A stretch of 49,681 nt of DNA from Halalkalibacter oceani (GCF_023715605.1 NZ_JAMBOL010000024.1:1-49681); one strand, 5' to 3'. Shown: positions 26,101 to 34,758, counted from the stretch's first letter. A program made the numbers and translations. Notes: generated by a model from the sequence alone, not told the origin.

Positions 26101-27624
26101 CTGATCGGACTGAAGGATGAACCGGAAAAGCAGAGTCAGACCCCATACAGATATCAATGGATCACTGACGGAAATATTGGTGTTTTCGGTTCGTCCGGCT
26201 ACGGGAAATCAACGACGCTGTTCACTTACTTGCTGAGCTTTGCCGCACATCATCGTGCCGATGAGCTGCATTACTTTATTTTCGATTTTGGTAATGGGAC
26301 GTTATTGCCGCTTAGGCAGCTGGCTCATACCGCCGATTATTTCCGTTTTGATGACGAACGAAAGATTGCCAAGTTCTTTACCTTCATCAAGCGTGAAATG
26401 GAGCAGCGCAAACAGCTGTTTTTGGAACATGAGGTGAGCACTATTACGCATTATAACCAAGTGACTGAAGAAAAGCTGCCGGTGCTCTTTTTAGTAGTCG
26501 ATAACTTTGACCTCGTCAAAGAGGAGCTTCCGGAAGCCGAGGCGCAATTTATTCAGCTTGCGAGGGATGGTCAGGCGATCGGGCTTTTTGTCGCGATTAG
26601 TGCGACGAGAATTAATGGCGTCCGCCAGCCATTAATGAACACGTTGAAAACAAAAGTGCTGCATTATGTCATGGATAGCAATGAACAGTACACGCTTGTC
26701 GGCAAAACGCCTTATGAAGTCGAGCCGATCCCGGGCCGTGCCCTGCTGATTAAAGACCAGGCCTCCCTTGTGCAAATATTCCTGCCGGCTAAAGGCAAGG
26801 ACGATCTTGACCAGCTGCAGCAGGTCAAAGATGAAATTAAGCTGATAAACGAGGCAAGTCAGGGCCGCAGCTTGCCTCAGCCAATTCCGATGCTTCCTTC
26901 CCAGCTGAGTATCGTCGAATTTTTCGAGCGTTATGTCGATGATGTGACGGAAGGACAGCTGCCGATCGGGCTGGAAGAGGAGAGTGTGACGACAATGACC
27001 GTTGATCTGATTGGTGAACAGCATTGCTTGATTATGGGCCAGGCGAAAAAAGGAAAAACAAATGCAATGCGTGTCCTGCTTCATGGAATCCTCGAACAAA
27101 GCCATACGTCAATCGGGTTATTTGACGGGGTCGATCGTGGCCTGGCAAATGATGCGAAGCATAAGTCTGTTCATTATATGGAGTCAAAGGAGCAGATTAT
27201 GGAGTGGCTCAACCAAATGGAAGCGGAGCTGAGCAGAAGAGAAGCCGAGTATGTCGCGAGCATTGAACGGCATCATCATGAGCAGCGGGCGTATCCGAAG
27301 GTTTATTTGCTGATTGACAGCTTCTCCCGATTCCAACAAAAGGCAGATACCGCTATCCAGGATAAGGTCGCGACGCTGCTGAAGCTTTATACCCATCTTG
27401 GCTTTACGGTTCTTGTTGCAGGAAATCCGAATGAATTTTCTAAAGGGTTTGATTCCTTTACGAGTGAAATTAAGCAGATCAGACAAGCGATTCTCTTAGC
27501 AAAGAAATCGGATCAAAACCTGTTCCCGCTTCCATTTACAAGAAATGAAGAAGAGATCCAGCCGGGGTTTGGCTATCTTATTAGAAGCGGAAAAGAAACA
27601 AGGATGCAAATTCCTAAATGTTAA
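23173..27624 (+). CDS. yukB: ESX FtsK/SpoIIIE ATPase YukB/EssC
   Basis: 1483-residue motor of the type VII system. Two N-terminal FHA-like domains span about residues 1-200, and two transmembrane helices lie near 240-285. Three ATPase domains follow. D1 has Walker A GTTGSGKSE (about residue 680) and Walker B LFLISDEFAEL; D2 has GSSGYGKST (about 1005) and LFLVVDNFDLV; D3 has the degenerate GQAKKGKTN (about 1290) and VYLLIDSF. D1 is the only one with a standard Asp-Glu Walker B. ATG at 23173 is used because AGGAG is 8 nt upstream; an in-frame GTG at 23164 is within that site. The length matches EssC/YukBA read as one protein. It binds and exports YukE and LXG effectors. Confidence 0.94.
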   Translation: MNQLFLFYDDMYQSCQLEQSHPVIQIGNDDDDTITIKSLSFSDGKLTLERDGERYVIHQGKQQAGALTQDEPMTLNVDGKTLRLLYRTAAEKKYTYYIGQLDEVKIGNVQGATIQKEGHFFANEEGSFLTLVKVGETWLLKPEEQSVMYLNGLRVREATACANGDHLFFPFMTITIVEDDLLMIRCTEAVETELPAVRPPVSKMQKAYPLYRRTPRLIYDLPEEKVTFSFPSQEIDNNQRALWLLILPPAMMLIVMTVVVLLIPRGIFILISIVMFTTTIMTSTIQYFREKKKRKEREEQRERVYSNYLKQKQEELQGLAEKQKMVMAYHFPSFEEMKAMAKTISARIWERSLDSEDFLQFRVGRAEVPSSYQVAVGSLDFANREIDHLLERSQEIINAYQHVKNVALPVDLSSGSIGLVGKDAIVQRQLQQIVGQLAFFHSYRDVRFIAIFDQSHYGSWEWMKWLPHFQLPHSFAKGFIYDEKTRDQLLSSIYEMLRERDIDETKANKTFAPHLVFIVQNRQLISDHLIMEYLEGEDRGIGLSTIFATDAKENLTDSIHTLISYINSQEGEILIHRHRAVHTPFAIDKHAEKGNESYARLLRSLDHQKGMSNSIPEMVSFLELNGAQEVADLEIERKWHRNQPSKSLAVPIGLKGKQDKVELNLHEKAHGPHGLVAGTTGSGKSELLQTYILSLAVHFHPHEVAFLLIDYKGGGMAQPFKQLPHLLGTITNISESKNFSTRALASINSEMKRRQRLLDAYDVTHIHDYGDLVKQGIAKEPMPHLFLISDEFAELKSEEPEFIKELVSAARIGRSLGVHLILATQKPGGVIDNQIWSNSRFKIALKVQDATDSKEILKNGDAATITQTGRGYLQVGNNEVYELFQSAWSGAPYLEESFQAEEEVSLVTDLGLVQLSGLSTKTVPDSKEQKTEIEAVVAEIAAVQQKLQLIKLPSPWLPPLGEWLPRPEVDSVAEGFLIGLKDEPEKQSQTPYRYQWITDGNIGVFGSSGYGKSTTLFTYLLSFAAHHRADELHYFIFDFGNGTLLPLRQLAHTADYFRFDDERKIAKFFTFIKREMEQRKQLFLEHEVSTITHYNQVTEEKLPVLFLVVDNFDLVKEELPEAEAQFIQLARDGQAIGLFVAISATRINGVRQPLMNTLKTKVLHYVMDSNEQYTLVGKTPYEVEPIPGRALLIKDQASLVQIFLPAKGKDDLDQLQQVKDEIKLINEASQGRSLPQPIPMLPSQLSIVEFFERYVDDVTEGQLPIGLEEESVTTMTVDLIGEQHCLIMGQAKKGKTNAMRVLLHGILEQSHTSIGLFDGVDRGLANDAKHKSVHYMESKEQIMEWLNQMEAELSRREAEYVASIERHHHEQRAYPKVYLLIDSFSRFQQKADTAIQDKVATLLKLYTHLGFTVLVAGNPNEFSKGFDSFTSEIKQIRQAILLAKKSDQNLFPLPFTRNEEEIQPGFGYLIRSGKETRMQIPKC

Positions 27625-27642
27625 TTAGGAAAGAAGGGCAAA

Positions 27643-30504
27643 ATGATGTTCGATAAAAAAAGTCTTATTAAATTAATAGTCATGATAGTGGTCATCCTGT
27701 TCTTTCCAACGATGTTTTTCTCTTATATTGAACCGGAACAGGATCAAGCGAATAAAGCGACCGCCAGAGAAATTGCCGTCGTCAATGAAGATCTCGGTAC
27801 GGAATTTCAGGGTCAGCAGCTGCTTTTCGGCCAGGAAGTGATCGCCTCGCTTGAGCGGGACTCTGACTATCAATGGGTCGTGGTCGGACGAAATGCGGCA
27901 GAAGCCGGACTCGAGCGCAATCAGTATGATGCGGTGCTGTACCTGCCGTCGAATTTGTCGGCGCAGGTCATGGGGTTTAAAGAGGATGAGCCGGAAAAGG
28001 CGGTGCTGAATTATCAAATTCAGGGGAATCTGGATGCGGCAAATATGGAGCGTGTCCAGCGAGCTTTGACAACGGCGCGAAACCGCATCAATAGTCATAT
28101 TTCAACGATGTACTGGGACCACGTCTCTCAAGAGGTCGACGATATCAAGCAAAAATTCGATCAAATTCTTGAGCGGGAGATTGCGTTTCAGGAGTCCATG
28201 TATGCCTTCTATTCACCGGGATCCGCTACGATTGCCGAAGAGATCAGGCAGCAGATGGAAATGCTTGAACAATTGCAGGCCGCCGCAGCCGAAGCGATGG
28301 ATGCCTCAAGCGGGACAAATGCCGAAATGGAAGCGTCAGTGTTGCAGATGAATGAGTTTCTGACTAAGGTGCAGCAATATCGTGATTTTCAGGACCGGCA
28401 AAACGATTTATTCCTGACGACGAGTCTGCAGAATCAGCAGCTGCTACAGCAAGGCCTGGCGAGCTATGAAACCAATTTGACAGATGGTGTCCAACGGATT
28501 CTTCATAACAGGGAGATCACCCCGGTTCCGACTGTGGATGGAGATCATTTACTTGACAGTGTCGTGCAAATTCAGCAATCGATCAATCATAATCATGTCA
28601 TTGTTGAACAGATCGAGGAGTCGATTGAAGGCTCAGAGGTCGAGGAACAGTTTGAACGAATCATGGAAGTGCAAGAGGCGATGATGAAGCAATACAGGGA
28701 GGAAACAGAAAAGCAATCGTTGAATCGCCTCGAAGAAAAACTCCTGCCGGCACGAAACGACCTTGTCGCCGCGACGTCCAGTCAGGCGACAAGCAAGGCG
28801 AAGGAGATCTCAGCAGCGGCATTGCCGACAGCCGGGCAGGCGGAAGGCGTCTCGTTAAAGACGGTAAAAGAGCAGATCAACGGCCTTTATCAGGCGCTGG
28901 AAGCCGTCGTGCTTGAAGAAGAAAAGCCGTTGGACGAGATCCAAAAAACGATCTCGCAGCTGGAAAGCAATGTTGAGCTGGTGGAAAATGAACTGATGAA
29001 GCAGGCGTCAGAGCAGGCAGAATGGGAGCAAGTAGTCGAACAGCGGTTGGAAACGATTATTCAGGAACAACGGGAGAGTGTACCTGAAGGAAAATCCGCC
29101 GAAGAGCAGGCAGTTGAGCAGATTAAAGCGAAGGAAGCGGCAATTTTGCAGCTCGATTATTTGGATGATGCCCGTAAACAAAAGCTAGCTTCCCACTTTG
29201 AAAAACCATTGCAAAGCCGTGATATGAATCAATTACTCTCTTATTTTGCCTATTTATCAATCTATGAAGACATTTTGCAAAAGACTGATAGCACTGATCA
29301 GGAGTTAATCGGTGAGATCATTGCGACCCACACTGAGAAAAGCGAAAGTGAAGTGAAAGCGGCCTTTGAGACGCTGAAAGGTGAAACAGAGCATTTTGAT
29401 CAGCTTCGAAAAGGACTGAGAGAATCATCGAGCAACCTCAACCTGCTTGAGGATGAGTTCATTGAATTTGTTGAGGCGACAATCGGGTTTATGGAAGAAT
29501 ACGATGAAGCGGTTAAACAAGAGCGTGAGTTAATGATGCGTGAGCTGGTTGAAATCGAGCACGGCGCCAATGATGTCACTGCGTTTTTACGTGAGGAAAT
29601 AACAGCGCCGGAGGTAGAAGAAGTGCCGGTTGATGGATTGAATGGTGAACTTGTCGTGACCACACAGCAAAATGCGATGATGGATATTCAGGCGATTTCG
29701 AATCTCGTTCATTCATTAGCGGACCGCCATTCGTATGTTAATGACTATACGAATGAACTCTATCAGCGGGTCGATACTGTTCAAGAACGCGCCGATCAAT
29801 TAAACGAAAGCTGGGCGGAAAATGTTGATTCGACGAAGCTGGTCAGAGAGGATCTCTATGATGTTCTCCGCAATGCCGTCGTCGATGGGCAGGCCAATCC
29901 GTACATTTACGAGTATTTAACGAATCCGACGATGATCAGCGGATCAACTCCTGAAGAACGGACGACTCAGGCGCCGCCGGTGGTCATGCTGATTATTCTC
30001 CTGCTTTGCGGCTTGGCGATCGGTTTTCTCGTTTATCATTTTTCTCATGTAGCGTCGATGCTGAATTTTTCCTTGTTTATGCTGCTAACATTGGCAGTTG
30101 GGTTAATGATTAGCATTTATGGCTTAACGATTTACCCGCTCCACGATGTTCAGGTAGTACAATGGACTGTCAGCACGATTCTGTTTCTGATTGCCTGCGC
30201 CGGGATCATTCGTCTCGGGTTGGAAATTGGTCCAGTTACGGGAGGGCTGACTGTTGGAGCGATGCTGATCTTTTTCATCGCGCCGCTGCTTGATTTAGTA
30301 ATCGCCGGCTTCAGCATCCAGCATCCGGTTGCGCAAGTGTTTATGTCGATTCAATATGGCGATCAATCCGCCTTCCTGCCGGCCGTCATTATAACATCGT
30401 TACTCAGTGCGATTGTCGTCGCGCTGCCGTATGTATTGAAGCAGCTGAAGGAACGCAGAAATCAGAGTGTGGAAAGCTATGAAGAGTACGACGAGGTCAG
30501 CTAA
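27643..30504 (+). CDS. yueB: ESX membrane protein YueB/EsaA
   Basis: 953-residue protein with an N-terminal transmembrane helix (LIKLIVMIVVILFFPTMFFSY), a long extracellular helical and coiled-coil stalk rich in Glu and Gln (about residues 30-770), and five or six C-terminal helices from about residue 780. This is the EsaA/YueB arrangement (also the YhgE/Pip fold); in B. subtilis YueB is the phage SPP1 receptor. It starts with tandem ATG codons after AAGAAGGG. It is part of the ESX machine that spans the cell wall. Confidence 0.92.
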   Translation: MMFDKKSLIKLIVMIVVILFFPTMFFSYIEPEQDQANKATAREIAVVNEDLGTEFQGQQLLFGQEVIASLERDSDYQWVVVGRNAAEAGLERNQYDAVLYLPSNLSAQVMGFKEDEPEKAVLNYQIQGNLDAANMERVQRALTTARNRINSHISTMYWDHVSQEVDDIKQKFDQILEREIAFQESMYAFYSPGSATIAEEIRQQMEMLEQLQAAAAEAMDASSGTNAEMEASVLQMNEFLTKVQQYRDFQDRQNDLFLTTSLQNQQLLQQGLASYETNLTDGVQRILHNREITPVPTVDGDHLLDSVVQIQQSINHNHVIVEQIEESIEGSEVEEQFERIMEVQEAMMKQYREETEKQSLNRLEEKLLPARNDLVAATSSQATSKAKEISAAALPTAGQAEGVSLKTVKEQINGLYQALEAVVLEEEKPLDEIQKTISQLESNVELVENELMKQASEQAEWEQVVEQRLETIIQEQRESVPEGKSAEEQAVEQIKAKEAAILQLDYLDDARKQKLASHFEKPLQSRDMNQLLSYFAYLSIYEDILQKTDSTDQELIGEIIATHTEKSESEVKAAFETLKGETEHFDQLRKGLRESSSNLNLLEDEFIEFVEATIGFMEEYDEAVKQERELMMRELVEIEHGANDVTAFLREEITAPEVEEVPVDGLNGELVVTTQQNAMMDIQAISNLVHSLADRHSYVNDYTNELYQRVDTVQERADQLNESWAENVDSTKLVREDLYDVLRNAVVDGQANPYIYEYLTNPTMISGSTPEERTTQAPPVVMLIILLLCGLAIGFLVYHFSHVASMLNFSLFMLLTLAVGLMISIYGLTIYPLHDVQVVQWTVSTILFLIACAGIIRLGLEIGPVTGGLTVGAMLIFFIAPLLDLVIAGFSIQHPVAQVFMSIQYGDQSAFLPAVIITSLLSAIVVALPYVLKQLKERRNQSVESYEEYDEVS

Positions 30505-31024
30505 GACGGTGGGCCGCTGCTGGAAACAGGGAGCCCGCTCCACATACTGGCGCAAGAGTTTGTTGCTCCACGCGTCGCTCATTTGCTTGGCGCTTTTGCT
30601 GCTGTTACTTTTACCGGAGGAAAGCAGGGCGGAGGAAGAGATCGTGGAGCCGCACCGGTATGAGCAAGGGCAGGTCGAACTGAACCTAGATTATTTCCGC
30701 GATCCTCAGCTGCAGCGACGTGAGGCGATGCCGGAAGAGCAGCAGGTGCTGACTTTTCAGCAAGCTGATTACAAATTGTTTGACGAGGTGGAGCGGCAGC
30801 TGTTCGCCCATCCGCTTGATGAAAATCATACGATTGTCGTCAAAGCAGAGCAACTGCGCTTGTTTGAAGCGGCTGTACGAAACAATTCCAATCGTGAGCA
30901 GCAGGAAGCGGAAGCAGGGGCGATTCAGCTGACGACGATTCTGTTTTCGATCGTGCTCTTACTGGTAGGTGTATTGTTTGTCATCATTCTACCTAAACTT
31001 GTGCGCCGTTCTCCTTTAGCATAA
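30479..31024 (+). CDS. yueC: ESX component EssA/YueC
   Basis: About 181 residues. An N-terminal signal-anchor (SLLLHASLICLALLLLLLLP), an extracellular polar domain with YEQGQVELNLDYFRDPQLQRR, and a C-terminal helix (TTILFSIVLLLVGVLFVIILP) followed by basic residues make the EssA layout. The start is uncertain: GTG at 30467 or ATG at 30479, both inside the end of yueB, so translation is coupled. It is the last machine gene before the effector module. Confidence 0.82.
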   Translation: MKSTTRSAKTVGRCWKQGARSTYWRKSLLLHASLICLALLLLLLLPEESRAEEEIVEPHRYEQGQVELNLDYFRDPQLQRREAMPEEQQVLTFQQADYKLFDEVERQLFAHPLDENHTIVVKAEQLRLFEAAVRNNSNREQQEAEAGAIQLTTILFSIVLLLVGVLFVIILPKLVRRSPLA

Positions 31025-31068
31025 TGGGCAACGACAGACGGACTTTTCCATGGAAAGGGTGAAATGAA

Positions 31069-31413
31069 ATGGCTTTGGCAGGCTTATATGCACGTTTAAG
31101 ACAAAAACAGGAGGAGCTATCCCGGCTCAGAATTTGCCAAAATGAGTTGAACAGTTGCCGGCAGGATTTCTACAGTCAGGAGACAATTTGTTTAGAGCCC
31201 GAGCTTTCCGCGAATACGTGGGCCGGAACGTTGGCTCAAGCGTTTGAAACCATCCGTGAAGGCGCGATTGTCCCGAGCTATCAGGATATTCATACAAACC
31301 AATTCAGTCATATTTTGCAGCTTGTAGCTAATAAAATCACACGAACCGAGCAGGAAATCGTCGCAATTAAACAGGCAATTGCAGCGGCCAAAGCAGCCGC
31401 AGCAAGCCAATAA
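31069..31413 (+). CDS. YwqH-like (DUF5082) ESX effector partner
   Basis: 114-residue helical protein opening MALAGLYARLRQKQEELSRLRICQNEL and ending in an Ala-rich helix (IKQAIAAAKAAAASQ). Size, coiled-coil profile and position directly before a YwqI-like and an LXG gene match YwqH/DUF5082, small partners (Lap-like) that pair with the LXG domain for export through ESX. GGAAAGGGTG precedes the ATG. Confidence 0.78.
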   Translation: MALAGLYARLRQKQEELSRLRICQNELNSCRQDFYSQETICLEPELSANTWAGTLAQAFETIREGAIVPSYQDIHTNQFSHILQLVANKITRTEQEIVAIKQAIAAAKAAAASQ

Positions 31414-31439
31414 ACAGATGATAAGAAAGTGGTGAGCCG

Positions 31440-31712
31440 ATGAGCGGAGAAATTAAAATTCTTTACAGCGATGTGGAACAGGAGCTGGCGAAGGTCGAAA
31501 GTGCCGTGCAGCAGGTCGATGGGACTTATCCTTCTTCCATAGGCGAAGGAAATGTACTTGATGTTGTCACACGTTTAAATGAACTCTCAACCGAGCTGCA
31601 GCTGGTCATTGAGCAGTATCAAATGCTCGTCCTGAAAAATATAGAGAGTACGAGACAATCGTTGGAAGTGATGCGGGAAACAGACCATCAAATCAGTTCT
31701 TCTATTCGATAA
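31440..31712 (+). CDS. YwqI/YxiC-like (DUF5344) ESX effector partner
   Basis: 90-residue helical-hairpin protein: IKILYSDVEQELAKVESAVQQV, a central turn with YPSSIGEGNVLDVVTRLNEL, then a second helix ending SLEVMRETDHQISSSIR. The ending resembles that of YukE (DTDRQIASQIRG), which suggests shared export or partner recognition. It fits the YwqI/YxiC WXG100-like family that accompanies LXG effectors. It sits 22 nt before the LXG gene. Confidence 0.8.
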   Translation: MSGEIKILYSDVEQELAKVESAVQQVDGTYPSSIGEGNVLDVVTRLNELSTELQLVIEQYQMLVLKNIESTRQSLEVMRETDHQISSSIR

Positions 31713-31734
31713 GTAGGAGGGAGCCGGCAGTTCA

Positions 31735-33225
31735 ATGAAAACCTTGGATGTAGATGCATTACACAATGGAATTGATCAAGTGATCGAAACGCTTTCCTCC
31801 CAAAAAGAGCAGCTGCAGCAAGTGAAGCTGAACATTCAAGCGGTGATCCATTTAGATGATTCTTTTACAGGCAGCGGGGGAGGAGCGATCCGGTCTTTTT
31901 ACCAGGATTGTCATCTCCCTTTCCTCGCTTTTTTTCAAGCGTTTGCCGTTGAATATGAAAGCGTGCTGGGACGAATGAAAGCTGCCTTGCAGGCATTGGA
32001 GCCTGCACAGGAGGGCTTTATTCGGCAAAGTTATTTGGAGCAGGAAGTATCGCAAGGAATCGAACAGCTGAAAACCGTCACGATGAGCTTAACGAATGAC
32101 GCCAATCAGGCGATTCGCCGCGTGCGTGACATTGTAGCCTTGCCGGATGTTAATGATGAACCGGTTTTGCTAGAAGCTGGAAGAGCGAAGCGCCATACGG
32201 AGGATACGGTTGAACAGCTGTATCAATTTGACCAGCAGCAGACCGAGGCGTTGACGAGCGTCGGAAAAGATATTCAGCTGATGACCCAGTACGTCAAGCA
32301 GGTCGAGGCCATTTTTACGAGTAAGGTTCATTCTCTTGCCTTCTTAACGAATCAGGTGAAACGGAATCTGGCGTATTCTGCCTTGTTAACGAATTTGCAG
32401 AATAAAACAAAGGATCTCTATTCGCTTTCTGCGTTCTCGCCTTTTAACGGAGGGGATATCAATCACCCATACTGGACGGATTCGCTATATATGCATTATG
32501 CGGGCCTCCGCTATGCCGACCAACAGGAATACAGATGGCAGCTGTATTCGACGATGATGAGCTGTCCGCGTCCGACGATGACGGAAAAGGTGGAAGATGA
32601 GGAGGAGGGCCGGAAATTTCTTATCGGGAATGAAAGTGAGCCAAGAGGCGGATTTAGTGCGGCCGGTGGTGTAGGGTATTATGATCATAACTGGACTGGA
32701 ATTTCCGAAGGCTTTCACAATTCCGACTTGCCGATTGGCGGGTCTTCACAATTTACAGGCGTGTATGCCGGATTTGACTTGGATACGAGTATTGTTGACG
32801 GCACGTATGCACAGCGAATGGCTGATACCGAGTTGAAGGCAAGCATTGGCGGCCCGTCGATTTTTCCAATTGTCAAAGCGGAAGGTACTGTGCTGAGGCA
32901 TCATGCGAGAGTTCAGGCCGATAGTGACATTCCGGTTATAGGCCGCACCGGAGTTGAGGGCGATGCGAAGATCCTAACGGCAAAAGGCTATGCCGGAGTC
33001 GACAATGCCTCTGTCGGAGTAGCAGCGAAAGCGGCTGTCATCGAAGGGGATGTCAGCGGGATTCTACCAATTCCGTTCACCGACTGGAATGCAAAGGTGA
33101 CGGCCGGGGCCTCTGGTGGAAGCATCGGGGGAGAAGCGAAAATAGGAAAAGAAACGATGCTCGATTTGCGATTTGTGATCGGCGTCAAATTAGGACTAAG
33201 CTTTGAAAGACAGATTGAGGATTAG
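31735..33225 (+). CDS. LXG-domain ESX effector with unrecognised C-terminus
   Basis: 496-residue protein. Residues 1 to about 220 are an LXG domain (KTLDVDALHNGIDQVIETLSSQ, a GSGGGAIRSFYQDCH turn, then long helices), the export module of Firmicute ESX polymorphic toxins. The rest is glycine-rich and beta-like: GGFSAAGGVGYYDHNWTGIS, SIGGPSIFPIVKAEGTVLRH, VGVAAKAAVIEGDVSG, and ends IGVKLGLSFERQIED. I see no known nuclease, ADP-ribosyltransferase, NADase or lipid II-phosphatase motif. The C-terminal part may be a membrane-active or new toxin, or a domain that lost toxicity. GGAGGGAG precedes the ATG. Confidence 0.82.
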   Translation: MKTLDVDALHNGIDQVIETLSSQKEQLQQVKLNIQAVIHLDDSFTGSGGGAIRSFYQDCHLPFLAFFQAFAVEYESVLGRMKAALQALEPAQEGFIRQSYLEQEVSQGIEQLKTVTMSLTNDANQAIRRVRDIVALPDVNDEPVLLEAGRAKRHTEDTVEQLYQFDQQQTEALTSVGKDIQLMTQYVKQVEAIFTSKVHSLAFLTNQVKRNLAYSALLTNLQNKTKDLYSLSAFSPFNGGDINHPYWTDSLYMHYAGLRYADQQEYRWQLYSTMMSCPRPTMTEKVEDEEEGRKFLIGNESEPRGGFSAAGGVGYYDHNWTGISEGFHNSDLPIGGSSQFTGVYAGFDLDTSIVDGTYAQRMADTELKASIGGPSIFPIVKAEGTVLRHHARVQADSDIPVIGRTGVEGDAKILTAKGYAGVDNASVGVAAKAAVIEGDVSGILPIPFTDWNAKVTAGASGGSIGGEAKIGKETMLDLRFVIGVKLGLSFERQIED

Positions 33226-33261
33226 TCAATAGTACGCGTAATAGGTGATAAAGGAGAGAAA

Positions 33262-33573
33262 ATGATGGCAGAAGAAATCAACCAATTAACCCTCCCTAAC
33301 GAAGGAGAGCTTTTACCGATCGGCTCGGTTGTGACGGTGAAGTTCCTTGATCAGGCCGTAATGATTTATGGAAGAAAGCAAGAACAACAAGGAGAAGAGC
33401 AGAAGATTTGGGATTACGTCGCTTGTCCTTATCCACAGGGCCATCTGTCCAACGAGACGAATGTGTTTTTTAATCGCGACCAAATTGAAGCAGTGGTCTT
33501 TAAGGGATTGGAAACCGCAGGGGAATTGCTTTTACGCGAACGCTTGAAAGAAGTCTTTGAAAAGAGGAGTTAA
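33262..33573 (+). CDS. DUF4176-domain protein
   Basis: 103-residue protein with the DUF4176 wording: LPIGSVVTVKFLDQAVMIYGRKQ, WDYVACPYPQGHLSNETNVFFNRDQIEAVVFKGL. DUF4176 genes recur in LXG/ESX effector modules of Firmicutes, where they are thought to help effector handling. AAGGAGA precedes tandem ATG codons; the second, 33265, is equally likely. No membrane segment. Immediately downstream of the LXG gene. Confidence 0.85.
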   Translation: MMAEEINQLTLPNEGELLPIGSVVTVKFLDQAVMIYGRKQEQQGEEQKIWDYVACPYPQGHLSNETNVFFNRDQIEAVVFKGLETAGELLLRERLKEVFEKRS

Positions 33574-33576
33574 ACC

Positions 33577-33897
33577 GTGAATATGTTGCTACAGCCTGTT
33601 TTTGATGCGATTGCCGAGGTGAAGCAATGCCTCGGTCCTTACAAGCAAACGGACGCCAAGCAGAAGAAAACGAAGTACGCTTCATTAATGATGTTTAATC
33701 TTTTGTTTATTCTTCTTTATGCAATCTTAATTCTCTATTCGCTCTATTACATCATCATGGCCTTTATTCACGGATTTTACGTGCTTTTCGGCTTATGCGT
33801 TACGTTGCCGATGATCGGTGTATTTATCCTCCTGCGAAGAAAAGTATATCCGAGATTTAAGCAGGAATATGTGAAAGGCCATGATCTCGACCTTTAA
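33577..33897 (+). CDS. Two-helix membrane protein, candidate immunity protein
   Basis: 106-residue protein with a polar N-terminus, two long hydrophobic helices (SLMMFNLLFILLYAILILYS, about residues 36-57, and FIHGFYVLFGLCVTLPMIGV, about 63-84) and a basic tail. It is not a recognised family. Its place right after an LXG/DUF4176 pair is where immunity genes usually lie, and a membrane location would suit a toxin acting at or near the membrane. GTG at 33577 after AGAGGAG; ATG at 33583 is possible. Confidence 0.72.
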   Translation: MNMLLQPVFDAIAEVKQCLGPYKQTDAKQKKTKYASLMMFNLLFILLYAILILYSLYYIIMAFIHGFYVLFGLCVTLPMIGVFILLRRKVYPRFKQEYVKGHDLDL

Positions 33898-33921
33898 GAG
33901 ATAATGAAGAAGGAGACAGGA

Positions 33922-34398
33922 ATGAAACGGTTATTTTTATGTCTGAGTCTTGTATTATTGGCAGGGTGTTCAACCCCTGTGAAACAAGAAATGATTCATT
34001 ATGTTAATGAAGAAGTTAATCCGATATACAGCTTGGAGGAGGAAGCGGTTGATCATCTTAGCAGTGTAACGGGCAGTAATTACGTCGATGACGAGACGTT
34101 CTATCACACAATGGTGGAGGAAGTTCTGCCGAGGTATGAACAATTTGTGCAAAGGCTGGAAAGCATTGAGCCGGAATCGGAGGAACTCCACAAGGTCCAC
34201 TCTTTATTTGTGGAAGGGGCCCAGATGCAACGCAATTCGATGCGGCTCTCCTTGCAGGGTGTTGAACAAGGAAGCGAAGAGGTCATTCAGGAAGCGAACC
34301 TTCTTTTAGAGGAAGGGAAGGCGAAGATTGATCAATACATCGCTGAAATGGAATCCTTGGCGGAGCAATACGAGGTTGAGTACGAAGTCTATCAATAA
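33922..34398 (+). CDS. Small lipoprotein, second immunity candidate
   Basis: 158-residue lipoprotein: signal MKRLFLCLSLVLLAGC with lipobox LAGC (Cys16), followed by a hydrophilic, Glu-rich helical domain with EEVNPIYSLEEEAVDHLSSV and ESEELHKVHSLFVEGAQMQRNSMRL. An outward-facing lipoprotein in an LXG module could neutralise a toxin on the outer face of the membrane. ATG at 33922 is chosen because AAGGAG at 33911-33916 precedes it; an in-frame ATG at 33904 overlaps that site. Family not recognised with certainty. Confidence 0.75.
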   Translation: MKRLFLCLSLVLLAGCSTPVKQEMIHYVNEEVNPIYSLEEEAVDHLSSVTGSNYVDDETFYHTMVEEVLPRYEQFVQRLESIEPESEELHKVHSLFVEGAQMQRNSMRLSLQGVEQGSEEVIQEANLLLEEGKAKIDQYIAEMESLAEQYEVEYEVYQ

Positions 34399-34406
34399 AA
34401 AACAGA

Positions 34407-34444
34407 CAGCTGCTAGGTGATTCAAGTCTAGCGGCTGTTTTTGT
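34407..34444 (+). terminator. Terminator of the ESX/LXG operon
   Basis: CAGCTGCTAG at 34407-34416 pairs with CTAGCGGCTG at 34428-34437 (one G-T pair) followed by TTTTTG. It closes the long transcript that begins at yukE. Confidence 0.9.
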
Positions 34445-34467
34445 TCAGCGGGAAAAGAGGTGGTTTG

Positions 34468-34692
34468 ATGAAGAAGCTTCTAATCTTCTTTTTTGGTAAA
34501 AGGTGCGCGCGCAATAGGTGGCTGCAAGGATTTTATTGGTTTGCGGTCGTCTTTTTCTTTATGATGCTGGCTTGTGCGTTGCTGACGGGCTATATGCTTC
34601 TTTTCGTGCCTGTGCTTCTCTTTCCATTTATGTTCCAGATTGTCTACGCTCAGTTTCATCCGGCAGTGGGCAAAAAGAAGCAGCGATACTAG
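34468..34692 (+). CDS. Small basic two-helix membrane protein
   Basis: 74-residue protein with a basic N-terminus (KKLLIFFFGKRCARNRWLQ), two adjacent hydrophobic helices (FYWFAVVFFFMMLACALLTGYMLLF and PVLLFPFMFQIVYA) and a basic tail. It resembles the 33577 product in plan (two helices with a KK-rich tail), though not clearly in sequence. It may be a second, separately transcribed accessory of the LXG module. AAAGAGGTGG precedes ATG 34468. Function unknown. Confidence 0.62.
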   Translation: MKKLLIFFFGKRCARNRWLQGFYWFAVVFFFMMLACALLTGYMLLFVPVLLFPFMFQIVYAQFHPAVGKKKQRY

Positions 34693-34758
34693 CCAAGCGC
34701 AACGTAATTGGAGTACACTTAAAATGGTAAAGGCTTGTAAGGTAAAGGAGTAAAAACT

